13,855 bases of DNA, taken from an uncultured Lachnospiraceae bacterium. Lineage in GTDB: Bacteria > Bacillota > Clostridia > Lachnospirales > Lachnospiraceae. A model generated the notes under the pieces. That model did not search any database, was not told the origin of the DNA, and worked only from the letters and a program-made list of their open reading frames with translations. The stretch covers positions 1 through 13,855 of the forward strand of contig CAMWXF010000009.1 in assembly GCA_947178115.1 (NCBI GenBank). Direction: 5' to 3'. The translations under genes and the position numbers were made by a program. Shown in pieces: positions 1-6,685 of the stretch; position 1 is the stretch's first letter; every line of letters begins with the position of its first letter.

Positions 1-65
1 GTAATGTATCTTATAAAAAGAATCGCTGATTGAAACGGTTCGACATAGTGGTATCTTGAACGAGG

Positions 66-100
66 GTGTTCCAAAAGGCTTATTTTTGGAACACTTTTTT
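66..100 (+). terminator. Rho-independent terminator-like hairpin ahead of glnN
   Basis: An 11-bp stem (GTGTTCCAAAA at 66-76 pairing with TTTTGGAACAC at 84-94), a 7-nt loop and six T residues (95-100) form a classic intrinsic terminator. It lies 45 nt before the glnN start codon. It may end the gene to the left of the window, or it may be a leader attenuator for glnN; the sequence alone does not decide. Short arms at 48-55 and 112-120 are also complementary and enclose it. Confidence 0.75.
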
Positions 101-145
101 GCGCGTATAACGATACCCACAAGGTGGAATGGAGGAGATGAAAAA

Positions 146-2257
146 ATGAGTGAAGTATTTAACGTGGAAGAGATTTTTGCAAAGAACGTATTTACACTCA
201 GCAAGATGCAGGAACGTCTGACGAGGAATGCGTACAAAGAAGTGGTAAAGGTTATGAATGAAGGCGGCGAGCTGTCCATGAACACAGCGAATATGGTCGC
301 GAAGGCTATGAAAGACTGGGCGGTAGAGAACGGCGCAACGCACTATACGCACTGGTTCCAGCCGCTTACGGGTATCACGGCGGAGAAGCATGACGCTTTC
401 GTATCACATCCTGACGATATAGGCAGAATGTTGACGGAGTTCTCCGGTAAGGAGCTGATTAAGGGTGAACCGGATGCATCTTCGTTTCCTTCCGGCGGTC
501 TGCGCGCTACGTTCGAGGCGAGAGGATATACCGCTTGGGATATTACGTCTCCGGCGTTTCTGAAAGAATCCGGCTGTGGCATGATCCTGTGTATTCCGAC
601 GGCGTTCTGCTCTTACACCGGCGAGGCGCTGGATAAGAAAACACCGCTTTTACGTTCCATGGAAGCGCTCAGTGAGCAGGCGCTGCGTATCGTGCGGCTG
701 TTCGGCAACACGGAAGCGACGAAGGTGACGGCTTCCGTAGGACCGGAGCAGGAATATTTCTTGGTAGATAAAGACTTATTTATGAAGAGAACCGACCTGA
801 TGTTTGCTGGACGTACCCTGTTCGGTGCGCCGGCACCGAAGGGTCAGGAGATGGAGGATCACTATTTCGGTGTTATCAGAGAGCGTGTGGGCGCATATAT
901 GAAAGATCTGAACGAGGAGCTGTGGAAGCTGGGTGTTACTGCTAAGACACAGCACAACGAGGTGGCTCCAGCACAGCATGAGCTGGCACCTATCTATGAG
1001 ACAGCTAATATCGCGGTAGATCATAACCAGTTGGTTATGGAGGCGATGAAGAGGGTTGCGATTCGTCACGGTATGAGATGCCTGCTGCATGAGAAGCCTT
1101 ATGCAGGCGTGAATGGTTCCGGTAAGCATAATAACTGGTCGATCACTACGGATAACGGTGTGAACCTTCTGGATCCGGGCGATACGCCTAATGACAACAT
1201 ACAGTTTCTTCTGGTACTGGCCTGCATCATGAAAGCAGTAGATACCCATGCAGATCTGCTCAGACAGTCGGCTTCCGATGTGGGTAACGATCACAGGCTC
1301 GGTGCAAATGAGGCTCCTCCGGCGATTATCTCTATCTTCTTAGGTGAGCAGCTTGAGGATGTGGTTACCCAGCTGATTGAGACCGGTGAGGCAACCAGCG
1401 TAAAAGAGGGCGGCAAGCTTCTGACAGGCGTTAAGACATTACCTGATTTTCAGAAGGATGCTACAGACAGGAACAGGACATCACCATTTGCATTTACGGG
1501 AAATAAGTTCGAGTTCCGTATGGTGGGATCTGCCGATTCCATTGCAAGCCCGAATACGACTTTGAACGCCATCGTGGCGGAAGCCTTCTGCGAAGCCGCT
1601 GACAGACTGGAGAAAGCCGATAATCTGGAGCTTGCGATCCATGATCTGATCAAGGAATATATGACTGCACACCAGAGAATTATCTTTAACGGTGACGGTT
1701 ATTCCGAGGATTGGGTAGCGGAAGCGGAGAGAAGAGGATTGCCGAATATCAAGTCCATGATCGAAGCGGCGAACACGATTACTACCGATAAGGCAGTGAA
1801 GCTTTTTGAGAAGTTCGGTATTTTCACGAAAGTGGAGCTGGAGTCCCGTGAGGAGATCATCTACGAGACTTATGCAAAGTCTATTAACATTGAGGCTCTT
1901 GCAATGATCGATATGGCCGGCAAGCAGATTATTCCGGCGGTTGTTAAGTATTCCAAATCTCTGGCGGATACTGTAAATGCGGTGAAGGCAGCAGGCGTTG
2001 ACGCTTCTACACAGACGGAAATCTTACGGGAAGTGAGTGAGAAGCTGGCAGCTATGCAGACAGCTCTTCATAAACTCGAGAAAGCCGAGAAAGAAGCCTC
2101 TGCGATGGAAGATGTGAAGGCGCAGGCGTTCTTCTACAAGGATACGGTTAGAGCTATTATGGATGAGTTACGTGCACCGGCGGATGAACTGGAAATGATC
2201 GTCGATAAGGAAATCTGGCCGATTCCTACATATGGCGAGTTGATGTTTGAAATCTAA
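146..2257 (+). CDS. glnN: Glutamine synthetase type III (GlnN)
   Basis: This cytoplasmic enzyme makes glutamine from glutamate, ammonia and ATP. The 703-residue length fits the large GSIII family and excludes the shorter GSI and GSII. Visible motifs are GPEQEYF from G199 (metal-binding glutamates of the catalytic barrel), HNEVAPAQHE from H270, NGSGKHNNWS from N323 (ATP and glutamate site) and NKFEFRMVGS from N453. The N-terminal part holds the GSIII-specific SFPSGGLRATFEARG block. The C-terminal part is helical and rich in Glu, Lys and Ala, as in this family. The ATG at 146 is chosen because GGAGGAG (131-137) lies 8 nt upstream; extension to the TTG at 56 would run through the hairpin at 66-100. 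The gene stands alone, closed by the terminator at 2287-2333. No GlnR site or GlnR gene was recognised. Confidence 0.97.
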   Translation: MSEVFNVEEIFAKNVFTLSKMQERLTRNAYKEVVKVMNEGGELSMNTANMVAKAMKDWAVENGATHYTHWFQPLTGITAEKHDAFVSHPDDIGRMLTEFSGKELIKGEPDASSFPSGGLRATFEARGYTAWDITSPAFLKESGCGMILCIPTAFCSYTGEALDKKTPLLRSMEALSEQALRIVRLFGNTEATKVTASVGPEQEYFLVDKDLFMKRTDLMFAGRTLFGAPAPKGQEMEDHYFGVIRERVGAYMKDLNEELWKLGVTAKTQHNEVAPAQHELAPIYETANIAVDHNQLVMEAMKRVAIRHGMRCLLHEKPYAGVNGSGKHNNWSITTDNGVNLLDPGDTPNDNIQFLLVLACIMKAVDTHADLLRQSASDVGNDHRLGANEAPPAIISIFLGEQLEDVVTQLIETGEATSVKEGGKLLTGVKTLPDFQKDATDRNRTSPFAFTGNKFEFRMVGSADSIASPNTTLNAIVAEAFCEAADRLEKADNLELAIHDLIKEYMTAHQRIIFNGDGYSEDWVAEAERRGLPNIKSMIEAANTITTDKAVKLFEKFGIFTKVELESREEIIYETYAKSINIEALAMIDMAGKQIIPAVVKYSKSLADTVNAVKAAGVDASTQTEILREVSEKLAAMQTALHKLEKAEKEASAMEDVKAQAFFYKDTVRAIMDELRAPADELEMIVDKEIWPIPTYGELMFEI

Positions 2258-2286
2258 GATGTAAGTCCATAAATAGAGTGATAAAC

Positions 2287-2333
2287 AAAGCCCCTTCTTA
2301 TAGTTTTTTTGATTTTTATAAGAAGGGGCTTTT
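2287..2333 (+). terminator. Strong intrinsic terminator of glnN
   Basis: A perfect 16-bp inverted repeat (AAAGCCCCTTCTTATA at 2287-2302, complement at 2317-2332) encloses a T-rich 14-nt loop; the right arm ends in a short T run. It starts 29 nt after the glnN stop codon. The A run on the left side suggests weak activity in the opposite direction as well. Confidence 0.9.
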
Positions 2334-2393
2334 GTCAAAATCAGAGCAGGAATATATTTTTGAGAGTTTTTCCAAAAAAATTTATAAAAACAC

Positions 2394-2422
2394 TTGCAAA
2401 AAGCAATAATATCCTATATAAT
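2394..2422 (+). promoter_or_regulatory. Sigma-70-type promoter of tRNA-Gln
   Basis: A TTGCAA -35 element (2394-2399) and a perfect TATAAT -10 element (2417-2422) are separated by 17 bp. Transcription would start near 2429, a few bases before the mature tRNA 5' end at 2436, as expected for a stable-RNA promoter with a short processed leader. The upstream flank is A/T-rich, with runs that could act as an UP element. Confidence 0.85.
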
Positions 2423-2435
2423 CGTTAATTGTTGA

Positions 2436-2507
2436 TGGGCTATCGCCAAACGGTAAGGCAACGGACTCTGACTCCGTCATTTCAAGGTTCGAATCCTTGT
2501 AGCCCAG
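2436..2507 (+). tRNA. tRNA-Gln (anticodon CUG)
   Basis: All cloverleaf parts are visible: a 7-bp acceptor stem (TGGGCTA/TAGCCCA), a 3-bp D stem, an anticodon stem ACGGA/TCCGT with loop CTCTGAC (anticodon CTG at 2468-2470), a 5-nt variable loop, a T stem CAAGG/CCTTG with loop TTCGAAT, and discriminator G2507. The total is 72 nt. The first T-A pair and the G discriminator are typical of bacterial tRNA-Gln. CCA is not encoded. It decodes CAG codons. Confidence 0.97.
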
Positions 2508-2515
2508 TTGATAGG

Positions 2516-2545
2516 CTCGGCTGAGAGATCAGCCGAGTTGTTTTT
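2516..2545 (+). terminator. Terminator hairpin after tRNA-Gln
   Basis: A perfect 9-bp stem (CTCGGCTGA at 2516-2524, TCAGCCGAG at 2529-2537) with a GAGA tetraloop is followed by TTGTTTTT. It begins 9 nt after the tRNA and ends 26 nt before the next start codon, so it either isolates the tRNA transcript or meters readthrough into the thioesterase gene. Confidence 0.85.
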
Positions 2546-2571
2546 GTCTTATTTAGAAAGAAGGGAAGATA

Positions 2572-3288
2572 TTGTATACATTTGACAGCAGAGTACGGTA
2601 CAGTGAAGTGGGTGTGGACGGCAATATGACACTTGAATCGCTTCTGGACTATTTTCAGGACTGCTCCACATTTCATTCGGAAGATATCGGACTGGGAGTG
2701 GATTATTTTAATGAACTGAATCAGGTGTGGCTCTTGTCTGCGTGGCAGATCTGCGTCAACAGATATCCGCACCTGTGTGAGCGGATCGTTATCGGTACGG
2801 CACCCTACGAGTTCCGGGGATTTGTGGGCTGTCGTAACTTCGAGATGAAGACGGAGGCGGGAGAAGTACTGGCTTATGCCAATTCCATCTGGAGCCTGAT
2901 GGATGTGAGAAAGATGGCACCGGCGAAACCCAACGAGAAGATGTTAAAGGGCTATGTGCTGGAAGAAAAATATCCGATGGAGTATGCGCCCCGCAAGATT
3001 AATGTACCTGCGGATGGGAAGAAGATGGAACCCTTTAAGGTGCGGGCGCACCACCTGGACACAAATAATCATGTCAATAACGGGCAGTACGTACGCATGG
3101 CAATGGAGTATATTCCGAAGGATTTTGCCGTCGGACAACTCCGGGTGGAATATAAGAGTCAGGCCGTGCTTAATGATATGATCTGTCCTGTGGCGGCGGT
3201 AAATGGGGACGGTACGTTACATACTGTATCGCTGAACAAAGAAGACGGGAAACCTTATTGTATTGTGGAAATATCAGGACAGAGATGA
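2572..3288 (+). CDS. Acyl-ACP thioesterase (double hot-dog fold)
   Basis: A cytoplasmic enzyme expected to hydrolyse acyl-ACP thioesters and release free fatty acids. The 238 residues match bacterial Acyl-ACP_TE proteins, built as two hot-dog repeats (roughly 1-125 and 150-235). The second repeat has the family active-site block HLDTNNHVNNG at 161-171, where D163, N165 and H167 fit the D-x-N-x-H catalytic pattern of FatA/FatB enzymes. In my manual alignment Gln197 sits where the plant enzymes carry a catalytic Glu. The start is a TTG at 2572 preceded by AAGAAGGG (2558-2565); no other start upstream fits, and the next internal Met (residue 19) would cut into the first hot-dog. It follows the tRNA-Gln terminator with no recognisable promoter between, and lies 40 nt ahead of the cvfB-like gene. 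Acyl-chain preference cannot be read from the sequence. Confidence 0.9.
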   Translation: MYTFDSRVRYSEVGVDGNMTLESLLDYFQDCSTFHSEDIGLGVDYFNELNQVWLLSAWQICVNRYPHLCERIVIGTAPYEFRGFVGCRNFEMKTEAGEVLAYANSIWSLMDVRKMAPAKPNEKMLKGYVLEEKYPMEYAPRKINVPADGKKMEPFKVRAHHLDTNNHVNNGQYVRMAMEYIPKDFAVGQLRVEYKSQAVLNDMICPVAAVNGDGTLHTVSLNKEDGKPYCIVEISGQR

Positions 3289-3328
3289 GTGAAGGTGTTT
3301 GTGTCAGGAAGAGCATGGAGGTGCAAGT

Positions 3329-4162
3329 ATGATTCGACTGGGAGAGATCCAGACTTTGCAGATCGTAAAGAAAGTGGAGTTTGGTATATATCTGAGTGAT
3401 GGTTTGGACGGCGAAGACAAGGTGCTTCTTCCGAAGAAACAGGTGCCGGAGCAGGCGCGGACGGGTGATGAGGTGGAGGTGTTTGTCTATCGCGATTCTA
3501 AGGATCGTCTGATCGCGACTACTCATATGCCGAGGCTGACGCTGCACGGCGTGGCAAGACTGCGGGTTGCGCAGATCAGCGCGGTGGGTGCGTTCTTAGA
3601 CTGGGGGCTTGAGAAGGATCTGCTGCTTCCATACAAGGAACAGACCCGGAAAGTAGCGGCGGGAGAGACATGCCTTGCGGCGCTTTATATTGACAAGAGT
3701 AACAGGCTGTGTGCGACCATGAACGTGTATCCCTATCTGTCCATGGAGAGTCCGTATGGCAAAGAGGACAGAGTCAGCGGAACGGTTTATGAGATCAGCG
3801 ATAATTTCGGTGCGTTTGTGGCGGTGGATGATAAGTATTCGGGGCTGATTCCGAAGAAAGAGCTGTACGGCGAGATACGCATCGGGGATGTGGTGCAGGC
3901 GCGTGTCACCGGCGTGAAGGAGGATGGTAAACTGAATCTGAGCGTTCGGGAGAAGGCATACTTACAGATCGAGAAAGATGCGAGGCGGGTTATGGAGGCT
4001 ATCGACAGCTTCGACGGTGCGCTCCCGTTTACGGACAAGGCATCGCCCGAAGTGATCCGCCGTGAGATGCAGATGAGCAAGAACGAATTCAAACGTGCGG
4101 TGGGACATCTGCTTAAGGAAGGAAAGATTCAGATTACGGAGAGGGCAATCCGTTCTATATAA
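3329..4162 (+). CDS. cvfB: CvfB-like S1 RNA-binding protein
   Basis: A 277-residue cytoplasmic protein of the CvfB/YitL family. It has three S1-like beta-barrel modules (about 1-65, 70-135 and 145-207) and a C-terminal winged helix (about 215-277). The third S1 is the most canonical: a GTVYEISDNFGAFVAVDD strand pattern, GLIP near 172, and the closing DGKLNLSVRE at 199-208. CvfB is a virulence-factor regulator in Staphylococcus aureus and binds RNA; the role here is inferred to be post-transcriptional. ATG 3329 is chosen because GGAGGTG (3317-3323) sits 5 nt upstream; the in-frame TTG at 3299 lies before this site and has no comparable one. It is probably cotranscribed with the thioesterase and ends at the bidirectional terminator at 4208-4243. 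Confidence 0.9.
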   Translation: MIRLGEIQTLQIVKKVEFGIYLSDGLDGEDKVLLPKKQVPEQARTGDEVEVFVYRDSKDRLIATTHMPRLTLHGVARLRVAQISAVGAFLDWGLEKDLLLPYKEQTRKVAAGETCLAALYIDKSNRLCATMNVYPYLSMESPYGKEDRVSGTVYEISDNFGAFVAVDDKYSGLIPKKELYGEIRIGDVVQARVTGVKEDGKLNLSVREKAYLQIEKDARRVMEAIDSFDGALPFTDKASPEVIRREMQMSKNEFKRAVGHLLKEGKIQITERAIRSI

Positions 4163-4207
4163 GTATTTGAGACGATATACGCAGCGAGTGTGCTGTGCAG
4201 GAAAATA

Positions 4208-4243
4208 AAAAATCTCAATCCTCTTATCAGGGTTGAGATTTTT
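4208..4243. terminator. Bidirectional terminator between convergent genes
   Basis: A 14-bp stem with one G-T wobble (4208-4221 with 4230-4243) and an 8-nt loop. The stem ends are an A run on the left and a T run on the right, giving a U tract to transcripts from either side. It lies 45 nt after the cvfB-like stop and about 30 nt beyond the stop of the minus-strand gene, so it can serve both. A 6-bp hairpin (4257-4272) next to the minus-strand stop may add to it. Confidence 0.85.
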
Positions 4244-4274
4244 AATACCGTTAATTCTTTGAAAAGTCAAAGTC

Positions 4275-4466
4275 CTATACGGAAATATCGATATTGGCAC
4301 CGATATGCGGATTTACGGATAACTCCATAGCGGCGGCATCCATCATGCCTACAATTTGGTCGCCGGTGGAGGAAGCCAGATCGAGAGATTTGCTCAACAT
4401 AGCTACACCGTATGCGCTCTGTGTGTTGACCTGTGCCATGGCCATAGATAATGCTGCAATATCCAT
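4275..4466 (-). CDS. YjfB-family putative motility protein
   Basis: A 63-residue protein with the pattern of the YjfB family: MDIAALSMAMAQ at the N terminus, an Ala/Ser/Leu-rich central helix (AMLSKSLDLA near 22-31) and the ending NPHIGANIDISV. Members are small proteins annotated as putative motility proteins; the Bacillus subtilis representative belongs to the flagellar sigma-D regulon. The molecular function is unknown. The start is supported by an excellent AGGAGG (4473-4478, minus strand) 6 nt before the ATG. There is no signal peptide or clear membrane segment. It is the only minus-strand gene here, convergent with the cvfB-like gene and divergent from the CdaR-like gene. Its presence suggests that the organism, or its lineage, is flagellated. 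Confidence 0.85.
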   Translation of the reverse strand: MDIAALSMAMAQVNTQSAYGVAMLSKSLDLASSTGDQIVGMMDAAAMELSVNPHIGANIDISV

Positions 4467-4499
4467 AATGATCCTCCTACTCCTGAAACGCTTCTTTCG

Positions 4500-4507
4500 A
4501 AATCGGC
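4500..4507 (-). promoter_or_regulatory. Possible sigma-28/SigD-type -10 element
   Basis: Read on the minus strand the octamer is GCCGATTT, close to the flagellar sigma factor -10 consensus GCCGATAA. It lies 33 nt before the ATG of the YjfB-type gene, which leaves a normal leader with the AGGAGG site. About 15 nt further upstream the expected TAAA -35 box is not clear (the bases are T-rich), so the assignment rests on the -10 box and on the family's known regulon. Confidence 0.35.
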
Positions 4508-4536
4508 GTAAGCAGACTCCGAAAATACATAAAACG

Positions 4537-4581
4537 ATCCTGTGCTATATTTATTAAATTATAGCACAGGATTTTTATTTT
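4537..4581 (+). terminator. Orphan terminator-like hairpin
   Basis: A perfect 13-bp stem (ATCCTGTGCTATA at 4537-4549, complement at 4560-4572) with a 10-nt loop is followed by TTTTATTTT, a good plus-strand intrinsic terminator. No plus-strand gene precedes it after the terminator at 4208-4243; it lies upstream of the minus-strand gene. It may stop antisense transcription or end an unannotated small RNA. Confidence 0.6.
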
Positions 4582-4843
4582 GACGAGAGTTTTTTGTATT
4601 TCCCACAGGTTTTTCAAGCGGTATGAAGACTGATTCGGATACTGTAAAATATTTGTATAAAATGTCTAAACAGATAAAACGTGAAAAAGTATTATTTACA
4701 TTAAAAAATACACAAAAAAATCATGATTAGAGGTAGATTTTTTTGTAAATATAGATTAAAATGGATACTGGATGTTGTATTTCGATGAATTTAGCGTTTT
4801 ATTGCGTTGTGTAATTTGCTAAAAGAATAACAAGGGGTGGGCT
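4582..4843. other. AT-rich intergenic region before the CdaR-like gene
   Basis: About 260 bases with no credible gene. It must hold the promoter of the downstream operon, but no -35/-10 pair is convincing: candidates are TATAAA at 4656-4661 without a good -35, and TTGTAA (4743-4748) with GATACT (4764-4769) at a short 15-bp spacing. The clearest structure is an 11-bp inverted repeat, 4712-4722 against 4736-4746. Confidence 0.5.
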
Positions 4844-5932
4844 ATGATTTCAAATCAGATTTTACAAAATACGATTGAAGGATTAAAGTCAATCGCCAGA
4901 GTAGAACTGTGCGTCATGGATATCGACGGGAAGGCGGTTGCGATGACGGCGGACGAGATGGAACAGTGCGGCAGACCGGCGGCGGAATTTGCCAAATCTC
5001 CGGCTGATTCTCAGGAGATACAGGGATATCAGTATTTTAAAATATTTGACGAGCAGCAGCTTGAATACATTCTGATCGCGGGGGGTGTCGGTGAGGATGT
5101 ATACATGGTGGGTAAGATGGTCGCTTTTCAGATCCAGAATCTTCTGGTAGCGTATAAGGAGCGATTTGACAAGGATAATTTCATTAAGAACCTGCTTTTA
5201 GACAATCTGCTTCTGGTGGATATCTACAGCCGGGCGAAGAAGCTGCATATCCAGACCGATGTAAAGAGGGTTGCGCTGATCATCGAGACGGACAATACTA
5301 AGGATAGCAATGTGCTGGAGATGATGCGCACTTATTTCGGAAGCAACAGTAAGGATTTCATTACTGCGGTAGATGAGAATAATGTGATTGTGGTCAAGGA
5401 TCTGTCCGAGGGCGACAGCGTGAAGGAGATCGAAAAGACGGCGGACAGCATTGCGGCATTTTTGAAAAAGGAAAATATGAAGAATGTCAGAATCGCTTAC
5501 GGTACGACCGTTAATGAGATCAAGGAGGCAAGCCGCTCTTATAAGGAAGCGAAGATGGCGCTGGATGTAGGCAAGATCTTCTTTGGAGAGCGTGACGTCA
5601 TTGCCTACAGCGAGCTGGGAATCGGCCGATTGATTTATCAGCTGCCTATTCCGCTGTGCAAGATGTTTATCAAGGAGATCTTCGACGGCAAGAGTCCGGA
5701 TGATTTCGATGAGGAGACGCTGACGACGATCAACAAGTTCTTTGAAAATTCATTGAATGTATCCGAGACATCCAGACAGCTCTTCATTCATAGGAATACG
5801 CTGGTATACCGTCTGGATAAGCTGCAGAAGAGTACAGGGCTGGATCTGCGCGTGTTTGAGGATGCGATCACATTTAAGATCGCACTGATGGTTGTGAAGT
5901 ATATGAAGTATATGGAGAGCTTTGAATATTAA
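4844..5932 (+). CDS. CdaR/PucR-family transcriptional regulator
   Basis: A 362-residue cytoplasmic regulator. The N-terminal part (about 1-110) resembles the sugar-diacid-recognition domain of CdaR proteins, with a sensing-fold strand at 72-80 (QLEYILIAG) and a long helix at 90-118. The middle (about 140-280) is like the degenerate GGDEF-type domain of the family, including IAYGTTVNEIKEASRSYKEA near 217-236. The C terminus has the PucR helix-turn-helix, with SLNVSETSRQLFIHRNTLVYR at about 303-323 followed by a conserved helical tail. The ATG is preceded by AAGGGGTGGG. The effector cannot be predicted: the neighbours are cell-division genes, not glycerate or glucarate catabolism. The stop is 21 nt before ftsE, which suggests cotranscription. 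The family call is firm; the ligand and targets are unknown. Confidence 0.88.
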   Translation: MISNQILQNTIEGLKSIARVELCVMDIDGKAVAMTADEMEQCGRPAAEFAKSPADSQEIQGYQYFKIFDEQQLEYILIAGGVGEDVYMVGKMVAFQIQNLLVAYKERFDKDNFIKNLLLDNLLLVDIYSRAKKLHIQTDVKRVALIIETDNTKDSNVLEMMRTYFGSNSKDFITAVDENNVIVVKDLSEGDSVKEIEKTADSIAAFLKKENMKNVRIAYGTTVNEIKEASRSYKEAKMALDVGKIFFGERDVIAYSELGIGRLIYQLPIPLCKMFIKEIFDGKSPDDFDEETLTTINKFFENSLNVSETSRQLFIHRNTLVYRLDKLQKSTGLDLRVFEDAITFKIALMVVKYMKYMESFEY

Positions 5933-5953
5933 TTTTACATAGGTGGTGGGCAA

Positions 5954-6685
5954 GTGGCAGTAAAGAGAAAGAAGAGAAGTACAGCAGCAGAGAATGAGAT
6001 CATTACCCTGACAAATGTCTGTAAGGCATATTCTACCGGGGCACCGGCGCTCAAGGACGTTAATCTTCACATTAACAGAGGGGAATTCGTATTTATCGTC
6101 GGGGACAGCGGATCAGGTAAATCTACTCTGATCAAACTGCTTCTTCGGGAGCTGACGATCACGAGCGGTTACATTAACGTTATGGGATATGATCTGTCCA
6201 AGATCAGACACAGGAAGATTCCGAAGTTCAGAAGGAATCTGGGAGTTGTGTTTCAGGATTTCAGACTCCTGAAGGATCGTAATGTGTATGAGAATGTTGC
6301 CTTTGCACAGAGGATTATACAGAAGTCCAATAAAGAGATTAAGAAGAATGTGCCGAGTATTCTGGCAATCGTAGGGCTTGCGGGCAAGTATAAGGCGAAG
6401 CCGAAGCAATTGTCCGGCGGTGAGCAGCAGCGAGTGGCGCTTGCGAGGGCACTGGTCAATAAACCGACTGTGCTGCTGGCGGATGAGCCTACGGGAAATC
6501 TTGATCCGAAAAATTCATGGGAAATCATGAAGCTGTTGGAACAGATCAATGAGAACGGCACCACCGTTATCGTCGTAACACACAACAGGGAAATTGTCAA
6601 TGCGATGCAGAAGCGTGTTGTCACTTTGAAGAGGGGTGTTATCATAAGCGACGAGGAAAAGGGAGGATACATCGATGAGGATTAA
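5954..6685 (+). CDS. ftsE: Cell-division ATP-binding protein FtsE
   Basis: The cytoplasmic ATPase of the FtsEX complex, which uses ATP binding and hydrolysis to drive conformational change in FtsX and so activate septal peptidoglycan hydrolases. At 243 residues it is slightly longer than usual because of a basic N-terminal extension (KRKKR at 4-8). Motifs in order: Walker A GDSGSGKST (50-58), Q-loop VVFQDFRLL with Q101, signature LSGGEQQR (153-160), Walker B VLLADEP (173-179) with catalytic E178, and the H-loop TH with H210. All are intact. The start is GTG with AGGTGGTGGG (5941-5950) just upstream. It overlaps ftsX by 11 nt, typical of translational coupling, and follows the CdaR-like gene by 21 nt. 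Confidence 0.97.
   Translation: MAVKRKKRSTAAENEIITLTNVCKAYSTGAPALKDVNLHINRGEFVFIVGDSGSGKSTLIKLLLRELTITSGYINVMGYDLSKIRHRKIPKFRRNLGVVFQDFRLLKDRNVYENVAFAQRIIQKSNKEIKKNVPSILAIVGLAGKYKAKPKQLSGGEQQRVALARALVNKPTVLLADEPTGNLDPKNSWEIMKLLEQINENGTTVIVVTHNREIVNAMQKRVVTLKRGVIISDEEKGGYIDED

Noticed and set aside
56..145. N-terminal extension of glnN from an upstream TTG
   Set aside because: It would translate through the terminator hairpin, has no Shine-Dalgarno, and adds residues unlike the family; ATG 146 has GGAGGAG at good spacing.
2258..2507. Functional link between glutamine synthetase and the neighbouring tRNA-Gln
   Set aside because: A very strong terminator and a separate consensus promoter separate them; adjacency is most simply coincidence.
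3299..3328. Earlier TTG start for the cvfB-like gene
   Set aside because: The GGAGGTG site lies downstream of it and directly before ATG 3329, which begins the first S1 module as in the family.
4294..4557. 87-codon plus-strand open frame opposite the YjfB-type gene
   Set aside because: It starts with a TTG lacking a ribosome site, is antisense to a recognised gene and has no recognisable protein pattern; the orphan hairpin at its end is reported separately as a possible RNA end.
4712..4746. Riboswitch or T-box in the leader of the CdaR-like gene
   Set aside because: Apart from one AT-rich stem there is no conserved riboswitch core or T-box sequence that I can recognise.
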